Assembly: GCA_039819095.1 (NCBI GenBank)
Contig: JBCBSP010000006.1
Span: 62,001-126,000, forward strand
Origin: JBCBSP01 sp039819095
GTDB lineage: Bacteria; Pseudomonadota; Alphaproteobacteria; Caulobacterales; Maricaulaceae
Direction: 5' to 3'
DNA length: 64,000 bases
Below the pieces are notes generated by a model. That model ran no database searches, had not been told where the DNA came from, and saw only the letters and a list, made by a program, of their open reading frames with translations. Both the position numbers and the translations under genes were made by a program. Shown piece after piece: positions 8,197 to 17,083 of this stretch; position 1 is the stretch's first letter; the number at the start of each line of letters is the position of its first letter.

Positions 8197-9926
8197 AGGA
8201 TCTGCGCTTCTTCTTGACCCTGGCGCGCCCGGATCGCTGGTGGCTGCGACTGGGCGCAGCTCTGGCCGCCGTGACGCTGTTGGCCGGCATCGGGCTGATG
8301 TCGCTGTCCGGTTGGTTCATCACCGCCTCAGCGCTCGCCGGACTCGCTGGGGCGGGGGGTGCATTCAACTACCTGTTCGCATCCGGCGGCGTGCGCGGCT
8401 TTGCGATGACCCGGACCGTGGGCCGCTATGCTGAGCGCCTCGCCACCCATGAAGCCACCTTCCGCATTCTGGCCAGGCTGCGCCTTTGGGTCTTCGCTGT
8501 TGCGGCGCCGCTGGCGCCGGGACGACTCGCCCGGCTGCGCGGCGGCGACCTCCTCTCGCGCGTCACCCAGGATGTCGATGCGCTGGACAATCTTTATCTG
8601 CGCCTTCTGACCCCGGTCATCGCCGCAGCGTGCGGCGCGCTAGCCGTCGCCATCCTTCTGACCGTCCACGCCCCGCTGGCCCTGCCCGGTGTCCTGGGTC
8701 TGTTCGCCTTGAGCGCGCTCGGCCTGCCCCTGCTGGCGGCGCGGCGCGGTCAGGCGCCCGGCCAGAGCGCCGCCGAAGCCGCCGCGACGACACGCGCCGA
8801 GGCCGGCGATCTCGTCAGCGGTCTGGCGGAGCTGAAAGCCTATGGCGCGGATGCCCGCATCGCCGAGCGCCTGGAAGAGGCGTCTCGCGACTGGATCAGC
8901 GCTCAGCGCCAACTGGCGCAATTTTCGCTGATGAATACCGCCCTGCTCGCCTTCGCCGGCCCGGCCTCGTTCGGGCTCGGTGTCGCATTGGCCCTGCTGG
9001 GCGGCGCGTCCGCCCCGATCGCCGCACTCGCCGGATTTGTCGGTTTCGCCCTGTTTGAGGCTGCAGCGCCGCTGGTGCAGGCCGGCGAGCTCTATGGAAA
9101 AACCGCCGCTTCAGCGCGCCGGCTGCGCGCGCTGAACGAGATGCGCCCGACCGCGCCGGAGCCTGACAGCCCAGTTGCAGCGCCGACGGGCTGGGCGTTG
9201 ACGGTCGACCAGGTGAGCTTCACTTATCCCGATGCGCCGAACCCTGCATTGGAAGCGGTGTCGCTCGACCTGCCTGAAGGCGCGCGCCTGGCGCTGGTTG
9301 GCGCATCCGGATCGGGCAAATCCTCGCTGGTGAAGCTCTTGATGCGCTTCTACGCGCCACAGTCGGGCGTCATCAGGCTGGGCGGTGCGGACCTGACCGA
9401 GTTGAGCGCCAGCGATGTGCGCGCCCGCCTCGCCCTGGTGGACCAGCGCGCGGAATTGCTGGCCACGACTGTGCGCGCCAATCTGCGCCTGGCCGCTCCC
9501 GATGCGCAGGAAGACGCACTGTGGGAGGCGCTTGAGCGGGCGCGCGCCGCAGACTTCGTCCGCGCCATGCCGGACGGGCTGGCGACCTGGATCGGCGAGC
9601 AGGGCGGGCTTGTTTCCGGCGGCCAGGCGCGCCGCATCGCGCTGGCGCGCGCCTTCTTGAAGAACGCCCCGGTCCTCCTGCTGGACGAACCCACAGAAGG
9701 GCTCGACGCCGAGACCGAAGCCGGCTTCCTGGATGCGCTGGATGAATGGCTCGACCAAGACGCCCGCCGCACGGCCCTCTTCGTCACCCACCGTCCGGCT
9801 CTTCTCGACCGCGCAAGACAGGCCGTGGTGCTGGAGAAGGGCCGCATCGCCGAAACCGGAAGTCCGGACGTACTCAGCTCCAGCGGCGGCGCATTCAGCC
9901 GGCTTTTTCCAACGGAAACCTCATAG
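8193..9926 (+). CDS. cydC: Thiol reductant ABC exporter subunit CydC
   Basis: 577 residues. An N-terminal exporter membrane domain (GIGLMSLSGWFITASAL is a typical CydC segment) is joined to an ATPase with Walker A GASGSGKSS near 370, signature VSGGQARRIALARAF near 475 and Walker B VLLLDEPTEGLD near 495. It forms the heterodimer with CydD and its ATG overlaps the cydD stop (ATGA, 8193-8196). No terminator is visible in the about 195 bp before the tRNA gene. Confidence 0.92.
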   Translation: MKDLRFFLTLARPDRWWLRLGAALAAVTLLAGIGLMSLSGWFITASALAGLAGAGGAFNYLFASGGVRGFAMTRTVGRYAERLATHEATFRILARLRLWVFAVAAPLAPGRLARLRGGDLLSRVTQDVDALDNLYLRLLTPVIAAACGALAVAILLTVHAPLALPGVLGLFALSALGLPLLAARRGQAPGQSAAEAAATTRAEAGDLVSGLAELKAYGADARIAERLEEASRDWISAQRQLAQFSLMNTALLAFAGPASFGLGVALALLGGASAPIAALAGFVGFALFEAAAPLVQAGELYGKTAASARRLRALNEMRPTAPEPDSPVAAPTGWALTVDQVSFTYPDAPNPALEAVSLDLPEGARLALVGASGSGKSSLVKLLMRFYAPQSGVIRLGGADLTELSASDVRARLALVDQRAELLATTVRANLRLAAPDAQEDALWEALERARAADFVRAMPDGLATWIGEQGGLVSGGQARRIALARAFLKNAPVLLLDEPTEGLDAETEAGFLDALDEWLDQDARRTALFVTHRPALLDRARQAVVLEKGRIAETGSPDVLSSSGGAFSRLFPTETS

Positions 9927-10121
9927 ACGCTAAACCTTTCCCAAGGCTCCACTCGCCCCCTCCAACCGCTTCGCGGCCACCTCCCCCGCAAGCAGAGGAG
10001 GACAACGCCTAGCAACACTCCCGAACCGGAACAGTTCGCAAAGCGCGAACGCGCGCCCGCACCCCGGACTTGATCCGGGGGAGGAGCGAAAGCCCGGACG
10101 GGCTTGAGCATCAGGAAAAAA

Positions 10122-10206
10122 TGGTGCCCCGGGTCAGACTCGAACTGACACTTCCGAAGAAAACGGATTTTGAATCCGTCGCGTCTACCAATTCCGCCAC
10201 CGGGGC
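10122..10206 (-). tRNA. tRNA-Leu (anticodon CAA)
   Basis: Read on the minus strand, the molecule starts GCCCCGG at 10206 and ends CCGGGGC-A-CCA, with the CCA encoded. The D-arm, an anticodon stem GGATTCAAAATCC with CAA at the anticodon, a long variable arm and the T-loop GTTCGAGTC are all present. The seven-pair acceptor stem and the class II variable arm fit leucine. No integrated element is seen at its 3' end. Confidence 0.97.
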
Positions 10207-10358
10207 GCCCGGGCGCGTCTCGAACGCGGCGCGGACATTGCCGCGCAGCGCGTGAACCGTCAACGCGGCGATGCTGCAACCCGGCGAATGACGGCGGTGG
10301 ACGCCTGGCGGCGGCGCGCGTAGCGTCCGGCCCTCTGATCTGTCTGCGAGCTTTGATC

Positions 10359-11036
10359 ATGACCGAGGCCGGCGCGCACGCTGAAAGCATGAACGAACCG
10401 CGCGGCGGGTTGATCCGGGCGCTGGAGGCGATCGCGGCGGACGCGCCCGATGAGGGGCTGAGCCTCGGCGATTTCTCGCACGCACTGGGCGAACGCGTGT
10501 TCGGCGTCCTGCTGTTCGCTCTGGCGATCCCGGTGTGCATGCCTTTCCTGTACGGCGTGCCGCAAGTGGTCGCGCTGCCCATGCTGGCGATCGCCGCGCA
10601 AATGGCGATGGGCCGGGCGGAACCCTGGATGCCGAAGCGCTTCCGGGCCCGCATGATTGATCGCGCAGGGCTTGAGCGCATGGCCGGCGGCGCGCGCAAA
10701 TGGTTCGGCTGGCTGGAGGCTCTGGCGCGCCCGCGGCTGCGCTTTCTGTCCGGGCCGACTTCAGAACGCCTGGTCGGCGCGGTCTTTATTCTGTTCTGCG
10801 CCTCTATCCTGGTGCCGCTGCCGGCGACCAACACCACGCCGGGCATCGCCATTGCGATCGCATCGCTCGGGCTGATCACGCGCGACGGCGTCCTCGTTCT
10901 GATCGGCCTGGTTCTGGGCACGGCCTGGATCGCGCTTCTGGTGATCGGCTTTGCGGTGCTCGGCCCGGCCTTTCTGGATCTGTTCAAGGATTTCGTGATG
11001 TCGCTGGTTTCAGGCGGCGACGGAGCGGCGCCATGA
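10359..11036 (+). CDS. Exopolysaccharide synthesis protein, ExoD family
   Basis: 225 residues from the ATG at 10359; an ATG at 10389 is possible. The N-terminus has LSLGDFSHALGERVFGVLLFALAIPVCMPF, the ExoD signature, followed by several hydrophobic helices and PLPATNTTPGIAIAIASLGL, also typical. ExoD homologues are inner-membrane proteins; the rhizobial prototype affects exopolysaccharide production and alkali tolerance, but the molecular activity is unknown. No polysaccharide genes lie next to it. Downstream are dsbB and coq7 on the same strand. Confidence 0.87.
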   Translation: MTEAGAHAESMNEPRGGLIRALEAIAADAPDEGLSLGDFSHALGERVFGVLLFALAIPVCMPFLYGVPQVVALPMLAIAAQMAMGRAEPWMPKRFRARMIDRAGLERMAGGARKWFGWLEALARPRLRFLSGPTSERLVGAVFILFCASILVPLPATNTTPGIAIAIASLGLITRDGVLVLIGLVLGTAWIALLVIGFAVLGPAFLDLFKDFVMSLVSGGDGAAP

Positions 11037-11076
11037 CGCCTCGCCACAGAAGGGCGGCCTGACTAGATTGAATGAC

Positions 11077-11622
11077 ATGAGCGAAACAACAGCCCCGCTT
11101 GCGCGCCTTGACCGCGCCGTCCTGTCCCCGGCGCGATGGCCTCTGGCCGGCGCGGCGGTATCCTGCGCGCTCTTGCTCGGCGCGTTCGCGTTTGAACATA
11201 TCGGTCGCTTCGACCCCTGCCCGATGTGCATCACCCAGCGCTGGGCGCATGCCGGCGTTGTGGCGCTTGGGCTTGTCCTGACGGCGCTCTATGCGCTCAA
11301 CGCCGATCTGAAGCGGCATGCCCGACGTGGCGCGCTGGCCATGGCCGCCGCCTTCCTCATCGCCTGCGGCTTCGCCCTGCAGCATGTCGGCGTGGAGTAT
11401 GGCTGGTGGGCCGGGCCGGCCTCCTGCAGCGCCGGCGATATCGGCGGACTGACTATCGATTCACTCACTCAGGGGCTCAGCGAAGCACGCAATGTGGTGA
11501 TGTGCGACGAAATCGCCTGGTCGATGCTCGGCGTGTCGATGGCCGGATGGAATGCGCTGATCTCGCTCGCCGGCGCGCTCGCCTCGGTCTTTGTCGCAAT
11601 CCGCAGGGAGATGGTTCAATGA
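11077..11622 (+). CDS. dsbB: Disulfide bond formation protein B
   Basis: About 181 residues from the ATG at 11077 (a TTG lies 9 bp upstream). Four transmembrane helices are apparent. The first periplasmic cysteine pair is CPMC after FEHIGRFDP; the second pair is the Cys in GPASCSAG and the Cys in VVMCDEIAW. DsbB reoxidises DsbA and passes electrons to ubiquinone. The stop overlaps the start of coq7 (ATGA, 11619-11622), which couples a quinone-using enzyme to a quinone-making one. Confidence 0.93.
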   Translation: MSETTAPLARLDRAVLSPARWPLAGAAVSCALLLGAFAFEHIGRFDPCPMCITQRWAHAGVVALGLVLTALYALNADLKRHARRGALAMAAAFLIACGFALQHVGVEYGWWAGPASCSAGDIGGLTIDSLTQGLSEARNVVMCDEIAWSMLGVSMAGWNALISLAGALASVFVAIRREMVQ

Positions 11623-12185
11623 CCGAGCGGCGAAGCGTAAGACGGCCCGGCCGGACCGGCGGCGAAGATCGGGTCAGGGAGATGATCCGCGTCGATCACG
11701 CCGGCGAATACGGCGCGGTGCAGATCTATCGCGGCCAGCGGGCGGTGTTCGCCAGCCTGCCGCACAAGGCGCGCATCGCTGGTCAGCTGAAGACGATGGA
11801 AGAAGATGAGCAGCATCACCTGGACGCGTTCGACCGGCTGATCATGGACCGCAAGGCGCGCCCCACCCTATTGGCGCCGGCCTGGAATATCGCCGGGTTC
11901 GGGCTGGGCGTGGCGACCGCGCTGATGGGCGAGAAGGCCGCTCACGCCTGCACTGAAGCGGTCGAAACCGTCATCGAAGGCCATTACGACGATCAGGTCA
12001 AAGAGCTGGAAGCGATGGGCGAGGACGAACTCGCTAAGACCTTCGCGCGTTTCCGCGATGAAGAAACCGCACACAAGGAGCTGGCCGTGGATGAAGGCGC
12101 GAAGGACGCGCCCGGCTACCCTGTCCTGTCCGCCCTGATCAAGGCCGGCTGCCGCGTTGCGATCAGGGTCAGCGAGAAGGTCTAG
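11619..12185 (+). CDS. coq7: Demethoxyubiquinone hydroxylase, COQ7 family
   Basis: 188 residues. The di-iron ligands are visible as the Glu of DHAGEYGAVQIY, the EEDEQHH motif near residue 65, the Glu of EAVETVIEGHY near 115 and the DEETAHKE motif near 148. The enzyme hydroxylates demethoxyubiquinone at C6 in ubiquinone synthesis, at the inner face of the cytoplasmic membrane. A longer reading upstream exists only as an out-of-frame shadow of dsbB; the ATG at 11619 is chosen for the ATGA overlap. Its stop TAG shares a CTAG with the convergent HAD gene. Confidence 0.95.
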   Translation: MTERRSVRRPGRTGGEDRVREMIRVDHAGEYGAVQIYRGQRAVFASLPHKARIAGQLKTMEEDEQHHLDAFDRLIMDRKARPTLLAPAWNIAGFGLGVATALMGEKAAHACTEAVETVIEGHYDDQVKELEAMGEDELAKTFARFRDEETAHKELAVDEGAKDAPGYPVLSALIKAGCRVAIRVSEKV

Positions 12186-13024
12186 CGCTCCAGCGCCTTG
12201 AGCCGCTCCAGCGCCGCCATCTTGTCGATCGCGGCTTTGACATAGGCGTCCAGCTTCGCTCCATCGCTGTAATCAGCATCAAAGGCGGCGTGGACGCGCG
12301 CCTCTGATTTCAGCGCAGCGGTCTTGCGTTCCAGCGCTTCATCGCCGGTCGGATGCACTGCGATGGAGACACCGCCCTGCTCCTTGACGGTGCGCATGCA
12401 GGGCACGTCGGTATCCCCGTCGCCGATATAGATCATGTTGCGGAAGGGAACCGGGCGCTCATCCTCCGGCTTGTAGGCGTTCACCCGCGAGTGGTCGGAC
12501 AGGTCCAGCGCGCCTTTGTTGATGCGGAACAGGAACTGGGTCTTGTTGGTGTAGTTCACTGCGGTGGCCGCCCATTCGGGCACGTCATCGGCATTGTACT
12601 TGAACTCCGATGCGAAGATCGCCTCGAAGGCCGTTCCGATCGGCGTGGCCTCAATCATCTCCTTCAGGCCGGAGGAGATGATGAAGTGCTGAACGCGCAG
12701 ACCGCTCTCAGCCCCATAGGCGCTGATGCGCTCAAACCAGTCCGCAACGCCGGGGAAAAAGCTCACCGAGCGCCCATGCCGGCGGATATCCTCGCGGCGA
12801 AATCGCACGTCCTCGCGGCGGGCCGCCTTCACCATCTCGTGCATGTAGACCAGGATATTGTCGCCGCCGATGCGGGCGGCTTCGCCATTCACCCGCGTCC
12901 AGAAGGCGTGCTTATCCTCGCCGATCTCGGGGATGAAGGAATGTTCCTGCATCGAACCGGGCGAGAGCGTGCCGTCGAAATCATAGGCGATGGCGATGGT
13001 CGGCGTTTGGGCTGTTTCGGTCAT
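12182..13024 (-). CDS. HAD-superfamily hydrolase (phosphatase)
   Basis: 280 residues. HAD motif I is YDFDGTLSPG near residue 15, motif II the Ser of FIISSGLKE near 115, and motif IV YIGDGDTDVPCM near 200. The long insert between motif I and II is a mostly helical cap. These residues define a Mg-dependent phosphomonoesterase related to the phosphoserine-phosphatase branch; the substrate is unknown. The gene is convergent with coq7 and overlaps it by 4 bp. It appears monocistronic. Confidence 0.85.
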   Translation of the reverse strand: MTETAQTPTIAIAYDFDGTLSPGSMQEHSFIPEIGEDKHAFWTRVNGEAARIGGDNILVYMHEMVKAARREDVRFRREDIRRHGRSVSFFPGVADWFERISAYGAESGLRVQHFIISSGLKEMIEATPIGTAFEAIFASEFKYNADDVPEWAATAVNYTNKTQFLFRINKGALDLSDHSRVNAYKPEDERPVPFRNMIYIGDGDTDVPCMRTVKEQGGVSIAVHPTGDEALERKTAALKSEARVHAAFDADYSDGAKLDAYVKAAIDKMAALERLKALER

Positions 13025-13076
13025 GACCGCTCTATAGCGGAGCCCGGACCGGGGGTGGAAGCGTGGTGTGAACGAT

Positions 13077-13150
13077 CTGGGTCACGGAATAGGCCCCCCG
13101 GCTCTGCGCGTTCACGCGCTTGATCGGGATGACAGATTTTGAAGTGTCAT
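13077..13150. repeat. REP-like intergenic repeat (copy 1)
   Basis: The segment GGGTCACGGA ... GGGATGACAG-TTT ... GTCATC matches the arrangement at 40166-40216 (GGGTCACGGG ... GGGATGACAGGTTT ... GTCATC). It fills the 148-bp gap between the HAD and HNH genes. The copies look like members of a family of short palindromic extragenic elements. Confidence 0.5.
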
Positions 13151-13172
13151 CGAAGGACGCGCCTGCGAGCGC

Positions 13173-13739
13173 TCACGGCTGCAGTTCGACATCCCAGTAG
13201 AGATAGTCCAGCCAGCTTTCATGCAGATATTTCGGCGGGAAGCGCCGGCCTTGAGCCTGCAGTTGGTGATTGGAGGGCTGGCCGGCCTGGCGGCGCAGCG
13301 GCATGCGGGCCTGGTGCGGGTCGCGACCGCCCTTTTTCAAGTTACATGGCGCGCAGGCGGCGACGATATTCTCCCAGGTCGTGCGTCCGCCGCTGGCGCG
13401 CGGGACGACATGGTCGAAGGTGAGCATGTCCAGCTGTTTCGAGCCGCAATACTGGCATTGGAAACCGTCGCGCAGAAACACGTTGAAGCGCGTAAAGGCC
13501 GGCGGGCGGTCCTGGTTGACGAAGTCGCGCAGCGCCACAACCGACGGCGCTCTCATCGAAAAGGAGGGGGAGCGCAGGCTGTGCTCATACTCCGAGACGA
13601 CATCGACCCGCTCCAGAAACACCGCCTTGACCGCGTCCTGCCAGGGCCAGGTGGACAGCGGGTAGTAGGACAGCGGCTGATAATCGGCGTTCAGCACCAG
13701 ACAGCGCAGGTCTTCAGGAGCATGGGCGGAGATTTTCAT
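13173..13739 (-). CDS. HNH endonuclease
   Basis: 188 residues. The C-terminal half has a zinc-finger-like CQYC, then TFDHVVPRASGGRTTWENIVAAC (the His-Asn-containing HNH core) and CAPCNLKKGG, with paired CxxC motifs framing the nuclease. The N-terminal half starts LVLNADYQPLSYYPLSTW, common to a stand-alone chromosomal HNH group in alphaproteobacteria. A DNA-cleaving activity is expected, but the cellular role is unknown and no toxin, intein or restriction partner is adjacent. Confidence 0.9.
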   Translation of the reverse strand: MKISAHAPEDLRCLVLNADYQPLSYYPLSTWPWQDAVKAVFLERVDVVSEYEHSLRSPSFSMRAPSVVALRDFVNQDRPPAFTRFNVFLRDGFQCQYCGSKQLDMLTFDHVVPRASGGRTTWENIVAACAPCNLKKGGRDPHQARMPLRRQAGQPSNHQLQAQGRRFPPKYLHESWLDYLYWDVELQP

Positions 13740-14019
13740 CGGCGTCCCCCTCGCGCAACGAAAGCAGAGGGAATGCGCCGGTCATGGCCGCACCGAACGC
13801 GCAACGCGCAGTCCGGCGGCATGAGGCCCGATCGGAGCGGATATGAGCGTGACGTCCTGAAGACGCGCCTCCCTCTGCGGCTCCAGCGACCCGTAAGCGA
13901 TTCATGGGCGAATCACCCGCGAAGTCCCTGAAGTCGCGCTGATCTTATACGAGCGCGCGTGTCACGCCTATGACAGGATGAGAAAGGAGGCGTTAACGAT
14001 TTTGGCGGGGCAACAGTCA

Positions 14020-15279
14020 CTACTTGGCGTCGGCGCGAGCCAGAACAGTTTCGATCTTGAGCCGCTTGGGCGGTATCACGTCGTTGGACCGCGACCCGAC
14101 GATCGGTCCGGATACGAAAGCAACGCCGGCATTCAAACAAACCGCCAGCATGTCTGTATCCGTTAGTCCTGTAACGGCTGCCGAGGCGCCTTCGGCTTTG
14201 GCTCGTTCAACGAGATAACTCACCGGCTCAGAGTTCATTAGGTTGGGAGATGACGACTGTTCACTGAAGGCGGGGATCACGAACAGGCTGACCCCGCATC
14301 CGCGAAATCTCGACAAATCTGCATCCGGACCGCCCAGCTCGACCATCAAACTCATTTTCAGGCCGTGCGTGGACCGGAAAACCTCTTGAAGCTTGCCGAG
14401 CGGAACACCGTCCGGCAGGCCTCGAACGCAAATCGAGTGATGACGGCGGATCGAAGCCGGAAGCCGGCGCAAGGCTGAGAGATACTCGACCCGAGCCGCA
14501 GGGATCTCCAGTGTTCGATAGTGAGGCGTGAAGCTGAAAGCCGCTCGCACGCCGCGCTTCCAACTCTTGCGGACCTTCTCGATCGCCTTCACCGCCACGG
14601 CCAAATCGATCTGGGCGACCGCTGCACCATCATCGGTGTCGACCGCGACATGTCCGAAGATGGTTTGCCCGGCATAGCGCCGTTGCGGCAGGCATAACGA
14701 CCCGGTAATGACTTCGCGCTGCACATCCCAGGCCGGCTCGAACACCGGAATCGGCGACGGCTCCGGCACCGAAGGGACGGCTTTGCCGTCGCGCGACCCG
14801 GGCTTTGCTTCCGATTCCCCTTGGGCGTTATGTCGTCGCAAAAAGTCTTCAAACGAATGCTTGTCAATGGTTATGGCTGACGAGCGAACGCTCAAGCGAT
14901 TGAAAAATTCATCACCCAGATAAAAGCTGTTCAAATCCTGGGAGATCTCTTTTGTCCGTTCATCCGCCAAATCAATGCGATCCTGTGCGAAAATGACGAG
15001 AAACCCTTCCTCGCACCTAATGAGCGCATCGCCTGGACTTAATCGCCCGGCGATAAAGTGCTCGCTCACGTCGAACACCCTTGCTCGCAATCGTGACCAT
15101 TGATCACCGGCGCCAGCTTTGATCAAATCAAGGTTGATGAGCTGAAGTTGACCGAGGGAAACATCATTTGCATCGGCCAGACGCTCGCGAAGCGCGACCA
15201 TCAGGGCATTTGCTTTAGGCATCGTCACGCGCTCCGCCGCTTGCCGGATGACACGATCGCCGCCTTCATCCGGTATCAA
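14020..15279 (-). CDS. Degenerate EAL-domain-like protein, probably catalytically inactive
   Basis: 419 residues if the ATG at 15279 is used; an internal ATG would shorten it by 19. The C-terminal about 230 residues follow the layout of an EAL phosphodiesterase: a FEPAWDVQREVITG strand where QPIVDL-x-x-x-x-GxEAL is expected, a central segment, then SEPVSYLVERAKAEGASAAVTGL and a GVAFVSGPIVG ending like the GCxxxQGY strand. The catalytic EAL, DDFG and ExVE residues are not recognisable. The N-terminal about 150 residues (LSPGDALIRCEEGFLVIFA) recall a degenerate GGDEF/PAS-like fold. An enzymatically dead c-di-GMP or protein-binding role is plausible; the family assignment is inferred. Confidence 0.6.
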   Translation of the reverse strand: MIPDEGGDRVIRQAAERVTMPKANALMVALRERLADANDVSLGQLQLINLDLIKAGAGDQWSRLRARVFDVSEHFIAGRLSPGDALIRCEEGFLVIFAQDRIDLADERTKEISQDLNSFYLGDEFFNRLSVRSSAITIDKHSFEDFLRRHNAQGESEAKPGSRDGKAVPSVPEPSPIPVFEPAWDVQREVITGSLCLPQRRYAGQTIFGHVAVDTDDGAAVAQIDLAVAVKAIEKVRKSWKRGVRAAFSFTPHYRTLEIPAARVEYLSALRRLPASIRRHHSICVRGLPDGVPLGKLQEVFRSTHGLKMSLMVELGGPDADLSRFRGCGVSLFVIPAFSEQSSSPNLMNSEPVSYLVERAKAEGASAAVTGLTDTDMLAVCLNAGVAFVSGPIVGSRSNDVIPPKRLKIETVLARADAK

Positions 15280-15327
15280 ACCATCGTTGCAACGCGATCA
15301 ATAAACCCCATACAGGGGATTTTCTTC

Positions 15328-15990
15328 CTAAACGTTAAAGCGGCCGGCGAAGGCGTTCTTGATGAACTCGCCGCCAAGCTCCAGCCCGTCCGGGCCGATC
15401 GAGTGGGTGATGCCGGGCGAGATATGAAACTCAGCGCCATGACCGGCTTCGGCCAAGCCTTGCGCAGCGGCCAGCGTCATGCCGACCGGCAGGACGTCAT
15501 CGCGATCGCCATGGATCAGAAGCACGGGCGGCTTGACGGTCATTTCCTTTTTCAAGCGTTCAGGCCCGGCCAGAGCTCCGGAGAAGCCGAGAATCCCGGC
15601 CGGAGCGGTCTCCCGGCGCAGCCCGACATGAAGCGCCATCATCGTGCCCTGGGAAAACCCGACCAGCATCAGGTCCTGAGGCTCCAGCGACCAGCGCTTC
15701 AGCTCCGACTGGATGAAGTGCTCAGCGGTCGCCGCTGCGCTGCGCACGCCGGTCTCCATCGCGACCGGGTCCAGCCGCGAGATGGGAAACCATTGATATC
15801 CGCCCGGCGCGCCGTGAACCGGTTCCGGCGCATCGGGAGACGCCCAGGCCACATCGGGAAAGGACGGCGCCCAGGCCTGCGCCAGGCCGGCCAGGTCAGC
15901 ACCATTGGAGCCATAGCCGTGAAACAGGATGACGAGCTTGCTCGCCTTGCCGCCGCGCGGCGCGATACGCGGACCGTCGATGAGGATCAT
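15328..15990 (-). CDS. Phospholipase/carboxylesterase family hydrolase
   Basis: 220 residues from the ATG at 15990. It has the alpha/beta-hydrolase fold of the PF02230 family: LVILFHGYGSNGADL at the N-terminus (oxyanion region), nucleophile Ser in LMLVGFSQGTMMAL near residue 115, Asp in LLIHGDRDDVLPV near 170 and His in GITHSIGPDGL near 200. These enzymes hydrolyse short carboxylic esters or remove acyl groups; the substrate is unknown. No signal peptide. The gene is divergent from gluQ. Confidence 0.9.
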   Translation of the reverse strand: MILIDGPRIAPRGGKASKLVILFHGYGSNGADLAGLAQAWAPSFPDVAWASPDAPEPVHGAPGGYQWFPISRLDPVAMETGVRSAAATAEHFIQSELKRWSLEPQDLMLVGFSQGTMMALHVGLRRETAPAGILGFSGALAGPERLKKEMTVKPPVLLIHGDRDDVLPVGMTLAAAQGLAEAGHGAEFHISPGITHSIGPDGLELGGEFIKNAFAGRFNV

Positions 15991-16096
15991 GATGGGAGTT
16001 TCACGGATGCTGAGAACACTGGGACTGCGATCATACAAGCGCGCTCACGCCTGCGAACCCCTTCGCGGCGCCCGACCGGAATGCTAGTCCAGCGCC

Positions 16097-16981
16097 ATGC
16101 GTGACTTCATCACCCGCTTCGCTCCGTCCCCGACCGGGCTGTTACATCTGGGCCACGCCTTCTCTGCCCTGACAACATCCGATGCGGCGCGGGGCAGCGG
16201 CGGGCGCCTGCTCCTGCGGATCGAGGATATCGATACCGGGCGCTGCAAACCCCGTTTCGAGGCGGCGATGATTGAGGATCTCGCCTGGATCGGCCTGCGC
16301 TGGGAAACCCCGGTCCGGCGCCAGAGCGAGCACCTGGACGCTTACCGGGCGGTGCTGAAAGCACTCGCAGAGCAAGGGCTTGTCTATCGGTGTTTCAAGA
16401 CGCGCAAGGAGATCGCCGAGGATATTGCGCGCGCGCCGCACGCGCCGGGCGAAGGCCCTGAAGGGGTGATCTATCCCGGTCCGAGCGAGCCGCTGAGCGC
16501 CGCTGAAGAGACCGCCCGGCTTGAACGCGGAGAGGCCTTCGCCTGGCGCCTGTCCATCGCCGCCTGTCGGGACGCGCTCGGCGCGCGTTTCGATCAGCTG
16601 GACTTCATCGAGGATGGCGAAGGCCCGGACGGCGAGCACGGCGAGGTGCGTGCGAGACCCGACCTCCTCGGCGATGTGATCCTGGGGCGGAAGGATGTCG
16701 GGGTGAGCTATCACATCGCCTGCACGCATGACGATGCGTTGCAGGGCGTCACCGACATTATTCGCGGCCAGGATTTGTTTTTCGCCACCCATCTGCATCG
16801 CTTGCTGCAAGCGCTGATGGACTGGCCCGCGCCGCGTCACCGTCATCACCGGCTGATCCTTGATGCTGACGGGCGCCGCCTCGCCAAGCGCGACAAGGCG
16901 GCCACGCTCGCCGCCCTGAGAGTCGCAGGCGTCACGCCGGCAGAGCTGCGCGAGCGGGTCGGCCTGCCGCCGATGCGGTAA
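16097..16981 (+). CDS. gluQRS: Glutamyl-Q tRNA(Asp) synthetase
   Basis: 294 residues, the short paralogue of glutamyl-tRNA synthetase lacking the anticodon-binding domain. The class I signatures are present: FAPSPTGLLHLGH (HIGH) at residue 8 and RLAKRD (KMSKS equivalent) near 258. The enzyme attaches glutamate to queuosine at position 34 of tRNA-Asp. The region that carries a four-ligand zinc site in E. coli YadB contains only one Cys here (VYRCFKTRKE), so the zinc site seems to be absent. It stands alone on the plus strand. Confidence 0.93.
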   Translation: MRDFITRFAPSPTGLLHLGHAFSALTTSDAARGSGGRLLLRIEDIDTGRCKPRFEAAMIEDLAWIGLRWETPVRRQSEHLDAYRAVLKALAEQGLVYRCFKTRKEIAEDIARAPHAPGEGPEGVIYPGPSEPLSAAEETARLERGEAFAWRLSIAACRDALGARFDQLDFIEDGEGPDGEHGEVRARPDLLGDVILGRKDVGVSYHIACTHDDALQGVTDIIRGQDLFFATHLHRLLQALMDWPAPRHRHHRLILDADGRRLAKRDKAATLAALRVAGVTPAELRERVGLPPMR

Positions 16982-17083
16982 GCGGCGCCGCGTTTCACGA
17001 TTGCGCTTAACTCAAAGCCCGGCCATAGAGCCGGTGGGCCCGGATCGAGCCGGTCGTCCGAGCTTCGCGTTGAGGAGTCTTGA

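Noticed and set aside
10122..10206. tRNA-Leu as an attachment site
   Set aside because: No duplicated 3' tRNA end and no integrase within the window.
9350..11047. 565-codon minus-strand frame across cydC, the tRNA and exoD
   Set aside because: It crosses a tRNA gene and two genes that have clear domain evidence on the plus strand, and has no domain of its own.
11226..11618. N-terminal extension of coq7 in the dsbB region
   Set aside because: The extension overlaps dsbB in another frame and has no ubiquinone-hydroxylase similarity; the ATG at 11619 gives the family length.
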